Shown one piece after another: positions 1 to 6,561 of a stretch of 8,418 nt of DNA. Source of the DNA: Thermomicrobiales bacterium (GTDB lineage: Bacteria; Chloroflexota; Chloroflexia; Thermomicrobiales; UBA6265); NCBI GenBank assembly GCA_030447145.1, contig JAUJLY010000103.1, positions 1 to 8,418 of the forward strand, read 5' to 3'. The position numbers and the translations under genes are program-made. A model generated the notes under the pieces. It was not told the origin of the DNA, did no database searches, and saw only the letters and a program-made list of their open reading frames with translations. Within the stretch, counting starts at the first letter, position 1. Every line of letters starts with the position of its first letter.

Positions 1-708
1 GTCTCGGCCGAGGAGACCTCCAACCAGATCGATATCGTCTTCACCGACGCGGTACTTGTTCAGGGGACATCCCGAAGGCTCTATAGTCAGGAGTTTCGCC
101 AAAGTCGTGATTTCCATGATGTGCCGACGAAAGTTGAGCAGAGTATCGATGATGCCAGCATCGACGTTTTCGAGTTACTCATCCGAACGGATTTCCTCTG
201 CGCTTCTTCGGTGATGATTCATCGCGCATTCTTTGCTGCGCTCGGCCTTTTTGACAGATCCGCCGTTCCTGCCGATGATTATGAGATGTGGCTTCGCTGC
301 ATGCCTGGCGCGAAACTAGGGTATGTCAACGAACCACTCATTGAATACCTGTTGCACGAACGAAACTATTCACACGATTACATCAGGATGCGTGAGAAAA
401 TAATCTACGCACTATCGAAGACGCGACAAAAATACTTAGGCGACAAACGCCGATCAAGGCAGTTCGAAAGATCCCTCCTGTTCCATTATCGATTCCTCTT
501 CCAGAAACTCCGGGAGGAGAGGCAATATGCCTCAGTGCTCCATCATGCCCTCTCGCTCTTGCCGAAAGATCGAGGTGGGTTTCGGCTCCTCCTCCGAGCC
601 CTATGCATCCCATACCTCCAGCAGTGGGGCCTCCAAAGGTTCCCAAGGGTCTACCGCGTCTTGCGCGCCATGAAGAAGACATACGCTGCAGTTCCTCGAT
701 CGAACTGA
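1..708 (+). CDS. Glycosyltransferase family 2, C-terminal part (5' end off window)
   Basis: This frame is open from the first base to a TGA at 706-708, giving 235 residues, so the start and the nucleotide-binding N-terminus lie upstream of the window. The visible part looks like the end of a GT2 (GT-A fold) domain: FTDAVLV near residues 14-20, then LIRTDFLCASSVMIHR, then GLFDRS followed by PADDYEMWLR (about residues 90-99). That last stretch matches the conserved acidic ED-x-[DE]-x-W-LR acceptor/catalytic region of GT2 enzymes. The remaining 130 residues are a basic, helical-looking tail without a recognised motif. The enzyme would add one sugar to the growing lipid-linked repeat unit on the cytoplasmic side of the membrane; donor and acceptor cannot be told. 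The stretch at 361-420 has only about 40% G+C (24 of 60 bases counted), well below the genes downstream, which hints at a different origin. Family is fairly sure; specificity is unknown. Confidence 0.8.
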   Translation, partial: VSAEETSNQIDIVFTDAVLVQGTSRRLYSQEFRQSRDFHDVPTKVEQSIDDASIDVFELLIRTDFLCASSVMIHRAFFAALGLFDRSAVPADDYEMWLRCMPGAKLGYVNEPLIEYLLHERNYSHDYIRMREKIIYALSKTRQKYLGDKRRSRQFERSLLFHYRFLFQKLREERQYASVLHHALSLLPKDRGGFRLLLRALCIPYLQQWGLQRFPRVYRVLRAMKKTYAAVPRSN

Positions 709-742
709 GGACTGCCGAATGGATTACCATGCCAGAATGGAC

Positions 743-756
743 CGCTGGCGCCAGCG
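743..756. repeat. 14-base perfect palindrome
   Basis: CGCTGGCGCCAGCG equals its own reverse complement, with no spacer. It lies 35 bases after the stop of the first glycosyltransferase. There is no run of T after it, so it is not a standard intrinsic terminator. It could be a protein-binding site, or simply chance in GC-rich DNA. The symmetry is certain; a function is not. Confidence 0.35.
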
Positions 757-894
757 CCGGCCCGGAGCCAATTGCCGCCGCCATGCGGCGAGCGCTCTCC
801 AAGAATGTGTCGGTTGATCGCGGAATGGTTCGACCGCGCCGTGATTCAGCCGAGGATGGGCGCGGCCTGGAAGGAGGATGCCACTTAGGCGTGC

Positions 895-924
895 TTGAAA
901 CAGGAGGCTAGTCTGAGTTAGCAT
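895..924 (+). promoter_or_regulatory. Candidate sigma-70 type promoter ahead of the epimerase gene
   Basis: TTGAAA at 895-900 (five of six bases of the -35 consensus) is followed after 18 bases by TAGCAT at 919-924 (four of six of the -10 consensus). Transcription would start near 931, leaving a leader of about 130 bases before the ATG at 1061. It is the best-placed promoter candidate in the only long gap of the window, but it is judged by eye against a consensus that may not suit this organism. Confidence 0.25.
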
Positions 925-1050
925 ACGGTCGCCCGAAGCGCTGGCTATGTCAGCATCGCGGCGCGTCACCGGGGACGGTGCTGTGGGTTCACCGAGTCGA
1001 GGTGGCAAGGGCAATCCCGATGACCGTGTGGGTGCTTGGGAGTGCATAGA

Positions 1051-1055
1051 AGGAA
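1051..1055 (+). promoter_or_regulatory. Ribosome binding site fixing the epimerase start
   Basis: AGGAA lies five bases before the ATG at 1061. It favours that start over the in-frame upstream ATG at 947, whose extra 38 residues lack family similarity and would place the Rossmann glycine motif far from the N-terminus. Confidence 0.6.
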
Positions 1056-1060
1056 CCTTG

Positions 1061-1990
1061 ATGAGCAAAGCATTGATCACCGGTGGGGCAGGTTTCATCG
1101 GCTCCAATGTCGCCAAACTGCTGGTTGACGAAGGATACGATGTCGTCGTACTCGATAACCTCTCCTCCGGCTACCAGCGCAACCTCGCGACGCTGCCAAC
1201 CGTCGAGTTCGTCGAGGGCGATGTCCGCGATGTGGAGGGTCTATCCCAGGCCATGGAGGGGGTGGAAGTCGTCTTCCACCTCGCGGCATCGGTCGGCAAT
1301 ACCCGCTCCATCAACCACCCCATTGCGGATTCGGAGATCAACGTCATCGGGACGCTGCGGGTGCTGGAGGCTGCCCGCCACGCCGAGGTGCGGAAAGTGG
1401 TGTACTCGTCCTCCGCGGCCATCTTCGGTGAGCTGAAACACCTGCCCATTCGCGAGGACCATCCGATCGAGCCGGATACGCCCTATGGCGCCAGCAAGCT
1501 GGCTGCAGAGAAGCACTGCCTGGCCTACGCCAAGCTGTACGACCTGGAGGTCGTCTGCCTGCGGTACTTCAATGTATACGGCGTCAACCAGCGGTACGAT
1601 GCCTATGGCAATGTCATCCCGATCTTCGCGCACCGCTTGTTGCACGGCCTGCCGCTGACCGTCTTCGGTGACGGTGAGCAAACCCGCGATTTTGTCAACG
1701 TGCGCGATGTCGCCCGGGTCAACCTGCTGGCAGCCCAAACCGCCGGTGTTTCCGGCGCGTTCAACATCGCCTCCGGGACATCCATCACTATCAATCAACT
1801 GGTGGAGTTGATCCGTGATGTCGGCGGCATCCAGCCGGCGGTCGAGTATGGCCCATCCCGGCAAGGTGATGTGCGCCACAGCCGAACCGATATCTCGGCC
1901 GCGCGGATGGTCTTGGGCTACGAACCGGCGGTGGAGATCGCTGACGGGCTGGCCGAGTACATGGCGTGGGCTAAGGGAGAAATGGTCTGA
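1061..1990 (+). CDS. NAD-dependent sugar-nucleotide epimerase, extended SDR family (GalE/WbpP-like)
   Basis: A 309-residue extended short-chain dehydrogenase/reductase. The N-terminal Rossmann motif TGGAGFIG is at residues 7-14 and the acidic residue of VVLDNLSSG that binds the adenine ribose follows. The catalytic elements are the serines of YSSSAAIFG (about 116-118) and YGASK (Tyr142, Lys146). Family-typical LRYFNVYG, FGDGEQTRDFVNVRDVA and FNIASG follow, the last two belonging to the substrate-binding part. This pattern is that of UDP-hexose 4-epimerases such as GalE and WbpP, which oxidise and re-reduce C-4 of a UDP-sugar with bound NAD. In this cluster it would supply a galactose-type donor (UDP-Gal or UDP-GalNAc) in the cytoplasm. 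UDP-glucuronate epimerases or related dehydratases share the same pattern, so the substrate is open. The length is slightly under the roughly 330 residues of classical GalE. It stands 70 bases before the next gene, in the same direction. Confidence 0.85.
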   Translation: MSKALITGGAGFIGSNVAKLLVDEGYDVVVLDNLSSGYQRNLATLPTVEFVEGDVRDVEGLSQAMEGVEVVFHLAASVGNTRSINHPIADSEINVIGTLRVLEAARHAEVRKVVYSSSAAIFGELKHLPIREDHPIEPDTPYGASKLAAEKHCLAYAKLYDLEVVCLRYFNVYGVNQRYDAYGNVIPIFAHRLLHGLPLTVFGDGEQTRDFVNVRDVARVNLLAAQTAGVSGAFNIASGTSITINQLVELIRDVGGIQPAVEYGPSRQGDVRHSRTDISAARMVLGYEPAVEIADGLAEYMAWAKGEMV

Positions 1991-2060
1991 CGGTGGTGGC
2001 GACCGTGGCAAGGCGTGATCCTGGCGGGCAGCAAAGCGTACACCGGCGAGGAGTTCACGA

Positions 2061-3269
2061 GTGAAATTCGCCCTGGTTTCTCACGTCCTGCCACCCGCAG
2101 GGTCCGGGCAGGCGATGCTGATTTACCGGTTGCTGAAAGACCTGGATCCAGACGAGTATTGTCTCATTTCCCAGCGGACTTGGCTGACGAGAGACTACCT
2201 CGGGCAGTACTCGGAGACACTGCCCGGGAAGCATTACCAGCTACCTCTTGAGATCCTCGTGCGTGGTCTGCGCTTTGGAGGTTTCGCGAAGTGGCGCATG
2301 CGCATGAATCTGCTCCTCGGTACCGCCACCCGAGGCCTGCGAATCGCCAGGATCGCCAGGCGGGAGCGATGCGAAGCTATCGTGGCCTTGACTGGGCATC
2401 TGTTGGATCTGCCGGCAGCATACCTGGCGAGCCGTCTCGTCCGTGTCCCATTCTACGCCTATATTTTGGACTATTACTCAGCCCGAGAATGGGGCGATCC
2501 CGTGGAGCGGTTATTCGCTGAACGCGTTGAGCCCATACTCTTGAAAGAGGCGGCCGGCATCATCACGCTGAACGAGTTCTTGCACGATGCCCTGCGCCGG
2601 CGCTATGGTGTCGAGACGACAATCATCCACAACCCGTGTGACCTGGCACAGTATGTGTGCCGGGCGGAGGATACGCCGAGCCGGGCAGAGGACGAGATCA
2701 GGATTGTCTATACAGGCGCGGTGTATGACGCGCATTATGATGCCTTCCATAATCTCTTCGCTGCCCTGGAGTTGCTCCAGCACCCAAATGTGCGGTTGCA
2801 TCTGTATACTTCTCAATCGCCCTCCTACCTGGCGGAAATGGGGCTTCGCGGACCGGTCGTGCATCATGGGCACCAACCAGCATCTGCCATGCCGGGCATC
2901 CAGCAACAGGCGGATGTGCTCTTCCTTCCGTTGGCATTCAACTCCCCATACCCCGAACTCATCAGAACCTCCGCGCCATTCAAGATGGGGGAGTATCTAG
3001 CCGCTCGTCGGCCCGTTTTGGCGCACGCTCCACCGGATTCGTTCGTCGCCTGGTATTTCCGCCAGCATGACTGTGGTGTCGTCGTCGATCAGCGCGATCC
3101 GGCGACACTGGCGCGGGCGATTGAATGGGTCATCAGCGATGCAAGCCTGCGGCAGAGATTAAGCGCGAACGCCTGGGAGCGGGCCAAGTCCGACTTTAGT
3201 ATCTCGATAGCGCAGTCCAAGTTTGCGGGGCTGCTGAAACTGGCTATACCGGAGCGTTTGCGAGCATGA
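2061..3269 (+). CDS. Glycosyltransferase, GT-B fold, family 4-like
   Basis: A 402-residue protein with a GTG start, supported by GAGGAG at 2048-2053 seven bases upstream; the N-terminus MKFALVSHVLPPAGSG is the usual first strand and glycine loop of a GT-B enzyme. The hinge region has IIHNPCD (about 188-194), then IRIVYTGAVYDAHYDAF opens the C-terminal nucleotide-binding domain (about 213-229). ADVLFLPLAF (284-293) and APFKMGEYLAARRPVL (305-320) stand where GT4 enzymes bind the donor; the second has one Glu in the usual place, but the classical E-x7-E spacing is not obvious. GVVVDQRDPATLARAI near the end is typical of GT4 tails. No signal peptide or membrane span is seen, so it is a cytoplasmic or peripheral enzyme adding one sugar to the repeat unit. 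Donor and linkage are unknown. Family assignment is good; GT4 versus a close GT-B relative is not settled. Confidence 0.8.
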   Translation: MKFALVSHVLPPAGSGQAMLIYRLLKDLDPDEYCLISQRTWLTRDYLGQYSETLPGKHYQLPLEILVRGLRFGGFAKWRMRMNLLLGTATRGLRIARIARRERCEAIVALTGHLLDLPAAYLASRLVRVPFYAYILDYYSAREWGDPVERLFAERVEPILLKEAAGIITLNEFLHDALRRRYGVETTIIHNPCDLAQYVCRAEDTPSRAEDEIRIVYTGAVYDAHYDAFHNLFAALELLQHPNVRLHLYTSQSPSYLAEMGLRGPVVHHGHQPASAMPGIQQQADVLFLPLAFNSPYPELIRTSAPFKMGEYLAARRPVLAHAPPDSFVAWYFRQHDCGVVVDQRDPATLARAIEWVISDASLRQRLSANAWERAKSDFSISIAQSKFAGLLKLAIPERLRA

Positions 3270-3388
3270 ATGGCATGTGGTAGGGTCTGCCAGTGGATAC
3301 TGGTTTCTGTGCCGGGGCTTGACTTGGGGTTGCGGCAAAGATCGAGGAAGTTCTTGCGGGTGATGACACGGGCTGGGGAGGGGTAGGC
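3270..3388. other. 119-base spacer between two glycosyltransferase genes
   Basis: This is the longest gap after 1061 and breaks the otherwise close packing. TTGACT at 3319-3324 resembles a -35 box, but nothing like a -10 box lies 16-18 bases later. No hairpin followed by T residues is visible. The end of the spacer is the purine-rich ribosome binding site of the next gene. Confidence 0.4.
3375..3383 (+). promoter_or_regulatory. Strong purine-rich ribosome binding site for a TTG start
   Basis: GGGGAGGGG ends five bases before the TTG at 3389. This supports the rare TTG start, since the protein then begins MRILFVAMVDS, a normal first strand for a GT-B glycosyltransferase. Confidence 0.55.
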
Positions 3389-4618
3389 TTGCGCATCCTG
3401 TTTGTGGCGATGGTGGATAGTATCCATACGGCGCGCTGGATCAACCAATTGCACGGTCGGGGATGGGACATCCATGTATTCCCCGTGGCCCCCGCTGGTA
3501 TCCACCCCGAGCTGCGAGACGTCACCGTTCACGCCTTCTGGCATCCGCAATCACCGCGGCTACATCCGAATGTTCGTGTCGTCGGCGCCTGGCCGCTTCG
3601 CAGGGGTGCCCATCTGGGGCGGCGGGCCGTGGGCCATTTCGCTCCCTCCTGGGTTGATAACGCCCGGCAACTGGCGCGGACTATTCGCGCACTCCGGCCT
3701 GACATTATTCACTCTCTCGAGATGCAACACGCAGGTTACTTGACGTTGGATGCTAGAAATTACCTGGGCGATACATTTCCTGTTTGGATGGTAACTACCT
3801 GGGGAAGCGATATTTACCTCTTTGGCCGCCTATCTGAGCATGTAGCAAGGATTAAAGCCGTTCTGTCCGCTTGTGACTTTTTCAACTGTGACTGTCACAG
3901 AGATGTAGCGCTGGCACGCGCGTTCGGCTTTCACGGCGAAGTTCTTCCAGTTCTACCGGTAACCGGAAGCTTCGATATTCAACGGCTACGTCAGTTGCGG
4001 CAGCCGGGGCCAACCTCAGACAGGCGGCTGATTGTTTTGAAAGGGTATCATGGTTGGGCAGGACGGGCCTTGGTTGGATTGCGTGCGATCGAACTGTGTG
4101 CTGACGTCTTGGAGGGATACTCTGTCGCAGTTTACTCAGCAGGTGAAGGGGTAGAAATCAGCGCCGAACTGGTGGCTCAAGCCACCGGCATTCCCATTGA
4201 GGTGGTTCCGCATGGTCCTCATGAAGAGATTCTGCGGTTACAGGGCCGTGCAAGGATCTATATTGGACTGAGCATCAGTGATGGGCTCAGCTCATCGCTA
4301 CAAGAAGCCATGGTGATGGGTTCGTTCCCCATTCAATCGCACACCGGATGCGGCAATGAATGGATGAGGGATGGCGAGACAGCGCTGTTCGTACATCCGG
4401 AAGATCCCGAGGCAATCGCCGCAGCGATCCGTTGCGCCGTGACTGATGATACGCTGGTGGATCGCGCGGCCGAGATGAATGCACAAGTCGCGGCCAGACG
4501 TCTGGACTGCTCGGTGCTCGCACCGCAGGTTGTCGAGATGTATGAGAGCGTTGCCGCTCGTGCAGCCAGGAACAACGCCCGGCGCCGCGTGACCACCGAT
4601 CGGAGTGCGGAGTACTGA
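3389..4618 (+). CDS. Glycosyltransferase, GT-B fold, family 4
   Basis: A 409-residue protein beginning at TTG. The N-terminal domain starts RILFVAMVDSIHTARW and includes TTWGSDIYLFGR (about 136-147), a motif seen in one GT4 subgroup. The C-terminal domain has LKGYHGWAGRA (217-227) and then SDGLSSSLQEAM (297-308) followed by GSFPIQS, the donor-binding region with the conserved Glu306. GETALFVHPEDPEAIAAAI (from 329) is the usual GT4 tail. It has no membrane segment and should act at the cytoplasmic face on the lipid-linked repeat unit. The stop is four bases before the next ATG, so it is closely linked to the sugar trio and may transfer the sugar the trio makes; that is inference from position. 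Base composition falls from about 65-68% G+C at 3541-3660 to 45-48% at 3721-3900, then returns to about 60% near 4450, so the gene may be a mosaic. The last 20 residues are an Arg/Ala-rich tail of no known role. Confidence 0.82.
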   Translation: MRILFVAMVDSIHTARWINQLHGRGWDIHVFPVAPAGIHPELRDVTVHAFWHPQSPRLHPNVRVVGAWPLRRGAHLGRRAVGHFAPSWVDNARQLARTIRALRPDIIHSLEMQHAGYLTLDARNYLGDTFPVWMVTTWGSDIYLFGRLSEHVARIKAVLSACDFFNCDCHRDVALARAFGFHGEVLPVLPVTGSFDIQRLRQLRQPGPTSDRRLIVLKGYHGWAGRALVGLRAIELCADVLEGYSVAVYSAGEGVEISAELVAQATGIPIEVVPHGPHEEILRLQGRARIYIGLSISDGLSSSLQEAMVMGSFPIQSHTGCGNEWMRDGETALFVHPEDPEAIAAAIRCAVTDDTLVDRAAEMNAQVAARRLDCSVLAPQVVEMYESVAARAARNNARRRVTTDRSAEY

Positions 4619-4622
4619 TGCC

Positions 4623-5516
4623 ATGAGAGTGCTCATCCTCGGCGGTTCTGGAATGCTCGGTCACAAGCTGTACCAGGTGATCGCCGATCGGTTCGAGACC
4701 TATGTAACCTTGCGGCGGAGCGTCCAGTCCTTTACCCCCTCCAACCTCTTCGACCGCGATCGCACTGTAGGTCAAGTCGCGGCCGAGAACTTCGACAGTA
4801 TCGTCCGCGCTATCATGGTAGTCCAACCAACGGTTGTGGTAAACTGCATCGGTATCGTTAAACAGGTCGCGGCGGCCAAGGACCCGATCAGCAGCATCTC
4901 GGTCAACGCCCTTTTCCCGCACCGGCTGGCGCAACTCTGCCGCACTGGGAACGCTCGGTTGATCCACATCAGCACCGATTGTGTCTTCTCGGGGCGCAAA
5001 GGATGCTATGTGGAGGGTGATATCCCCGATGCGGAGGATCTCTACGGGCGGACCAAACTGCTGGGCGAGATCGGCGACGAGGGCGGCCTGACCTTGCGCA
5101 CGTCCATGATCGGGCGAGAGCTTGAGGGCGTGCACGGGTTAATCGAGTGGTTCTTGGCCCAGGACGGTCGCACGGTTCGCGGCTATAGACGGGCGGTCTT
5201 TAGCGGACTCACGACGCACGCCCTCGCCGAGATCATTGCCCGCATCATCGCCGAGCACCCGGACCTGGAGGGAATCTGGCATGTGGCGGCCGAGCCAATC
5301 GACAAGTTCGCGCTGCTGACTCTCGTCAACCGCGTGTACGGACTGCGCGTCCGGATCGAGCCTGATGAGACGGTAGTCGTCGACCGCAGCCTCGATGCCG
5401 CGCGATTCCGGCAGAGAACCGGGATTGTTGCGCCTGAGTGGCCCGTGATGATCGGGCAGATGTACGATGACCCTACACCCTATAGGGAACTTCGGAGGTT
5501 CGATGCTCAGCGATAA
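4623..5516 (+). CDS. RmlD-like sugar-nucleotide 4-ketoreductase (WbvR-type; L-QuiNAc/L-RhaNAc or L-FucNAc pathway)
   Basis: A 297-residue reductase of the RmlD group in the SDR superfamily. It shows GGSGMLG (residues 7-13) for NAD(P) binding, ISTDCVFSG with Ser117-Thr118-Asp119, and YGRTKLLGE holding catalytic Tyr141 and Lys145. It would reduce the 4-keto group of the L-hexosamine intermediate made by the dehydratase encoded next. CapF, WbjC and FnlB of the UDP-L-FucNAc route are about 370 residues with a C-terminal cupin domain. This protein ends just after the SDR fold, as WbvR (UDP-L-RhaNAc/UDP-L-QuiNAc route) and RmlD do. I infer a WbvR-like role, with the C-4 stereochemistry unproven. 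The ATG at 4623 follows GGAG at 4609-4612; an in-frame GTG at 4605 would add six residues and overlap the previous gene. The 3' end overlaps the next gene by 14 bases. Confidence 0.8.
   Translation: MRVLILGGSGMLGHKLYQVIADRFETYVTLRRSVQSFTPSNLFDRDRTVGQVAAENFDSIVRAIMVVQPTVVVNCIGIVKQVAAAKDPISSISVNALFPHRLAQLCRTGNARLIHISTDCVFSGRKGCYVEGDIPDAEDLYGRTKLLGEIGDEGGLTLRTSMIGRELEGVHGLIEWFLAQDGRTVRGYRRAVFSGLTTHALAEIIARIIAEHPDLEGIWHVAAEPIDKFALLTLVNRVYGLRVRIEPDETVVVDRSLDAARFRQRTGIVAPEWPVMIGQMYDDPTPYRELRRFDAQR
5494..5498 (+). promoter_or_regulatory. Ribosome binding site fixing the dehydratase start
   Basis: GGAGG lies four bases before the ATG at 5503, inside the end of the reductase gene. It favours 5503 over the in-frame ATG at 5467. 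The chosen start puts the Rossmann motif at residues 10-17, where related enzymes have it. Confidence 0.6.
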
Positions 5517-6561
5517 GAAGATCGTGGTCACCGGGGGCACCGGCTCCCTGGGGAAAGTCTTGGTCCGGCGCCTGCTCTCCGGTGAGCTCGGCACGCCCCA
5601 GAAGATCGTCGTATTTTCGCGCGATGAAGCCAAGCAGCACGAGCTGCGGCTGGCGTTCCAAGGTCGCCGGGTTGCGACCGACGAAGTGATCTACCACAAC
5701 TTCGAACGGCTCTTGCAGTTCCAGGTCGGCGATGTACGCGACTATCATAGTGTGAATGCGGCCCTGCGCAATGCCGACATCGTGTTCCATGCCGCGGCAC
5801 TCAAGCAAGTGCCGACCTGCGAGTACTTCCCGTTCGAGGCAGTGGCTACGAATGTTGTGGGCACCGAGAATATTGTCCGCGCCATTCGCGAGAATCAACT
5901 GCCGGTCAAGACGGTGGTGGGTATATCAACAGATAAGGCCTGCAAGCCCGTGAGTGTCATGGGCATGACCAAGGCTATCCAGGAGCGCATCTTCGTCCGC
6001 GCTAACCTCGATTGCCCCGAGACCCGATTCATCTGCGTGCGCTACGGGAACGTGCTCGCCTCTCGCGGTTCGGTGATCCCGCTCTTTCACGACCAGATCC
6101 GCCGCGGCGGGCCGGTCACCATCACGACGGAGGGGATGACACGCTTCCTGATGAGCCTGAATGAGGCGGTAGACACGATCTTCGCCGCCCTGAAGCATGC
6201 GAACAAAGGAGACATCTTTGTGCCTCGCGTGCCTTCAGCTCGCGTCATCGACGTTGCGGAGGCGCTCATCGACGGCCGTCCCATCGAGACCAGGGTGATC
6301 GGTATCCGCCCGGGTGAGAAGCTGCACGAAGTCCTGATCTCCGAAGAGGAAGCGCACCACACCGTCGAGCGCAACAGCTACTATGTAATCACGCCGATGC
6401 TGCCGGAACTGCGCTCGTCCTGCGAGGACGCGCGCCCCTTGGCGAGAGAGTACAGCTCGGCGGATGACGTGCTCCCGAAGGCGGCGCTCGCCGAGTTGCT
6501 CACACGGCATAAGCTACAGGTTGATGAGGAAGCCGCGGTTGACGAGGAACTCCTCGCGTGA
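5503..6561 (+). CDS. UDP-GlcNAc 4,6-dehydratase/5-epimerase (WbjB/CapE/FnlA/WbvB family)
   Basis: A 352-residue polysaccharide-biosynthesis SDR. TGGTGSLG (residues 10-17) binds NADP, VFSRDEAKQHELR is the typical segment after the second strand, and GDVRDYHSV, HAAALKQVPTCE, TNVVGTEN and RYGNVLASRGSVIPLF are all hallmarks of the WbjB/CapE family. The active site has ISTDKA (Ser142-Thr143-Asp144-Lys145) and MGMTK, where Met153 stands in the place of the usual SDR tyrosine before Lys157. That substitution is characteristic of the CapE/WbjB branch and separates it from PseB/FlaA1, which keep Tyr. The enzyme removes water across C-4/C-6 of UDP-D-GlcNAc and epimerises C-5 (and C-3), giving the 4-keto-6-deoxy-L intermediate. 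The last 20 residues are an acidic tail. It overlaps the reductase by 14 bases and the 2-epimerase by 4. The family is clear; the final sugar depends on the reductase. Confidence 0.9.
   Translation: MLSDKKIVVTGGTGSLGKVLVRRLLSGELGTPQKIVVFSRDEAKQHELRLAFQGRRVATDEVIYHNFERLLQFQVGDVRDYHSVNAALRNADIVFHAAALKQVPTCEYFPFEAVATNVVGTENIVRAIRENQLPVKTVVGISTDKACKPVSVMGMTKAIQERIFVRANLDCPETRFICVRYGNVLASRGSVIPLFHDQIRRGGPVTITTEGMTRFLMSLNEAVDTIFAALKHANKGDIFVPRVPSARVIDVAEALIDGRPIETRVIGIRPGEKLHEVLISEEEAHHTVERNSYYVITPMLPELRSSCEDARPLAREYSSADDVLPKAALAELLTRHKLQVDEEAAVDEELLA

Larger units (their letters stand above)
709..1060. other. Gap of about 350 bases with no convincing gene
   Basis: No protein I recognise is encoded here on either strand. 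A 60-codon frame beginning ATG at 729 and ending TAG at 909-911 is open, but it has no recognisable motif, is rich in low-complexity Ala/Gly/Arg, and has no good ribosome binding site. An in-frame extension of the next gene upstream to 947 is also open but does not look like part of that protein. The stretch holds a 14-base perfect palindrome (743-756) and a plausible promoter (895-924). It may be the leader of the operon that follows, or a scar between two separately acquired blocks. Confidence 0.5.

Noticed and set aside
729..911. A small + strand frame of 60 codons after the first glycosyltransferase
   Set aside because: There is no good ribosome binding site, no recognisable motif, and a biased Ala/Gly/Arg composition. 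It may be real but cannot be supported.
1241..2011. A 256-codon open frame on the - strand opposite the epimerase
   Set aside because: The + strand frame has clear SDR motifs over the same bases; the antisense product has none.
3319..3347. A TTGACT box in the spacer before the third glycosyltransferase
   Set aside because: No -10-like hexamer lies at 16-18 bases, so a promoter is not supported.
3089..3550. A - strand frame spanning the spacer between the two GT-B glycosyltransferases
   Set aside because: Both ends are antisense to well-supported genes and the middle shows no known motif.
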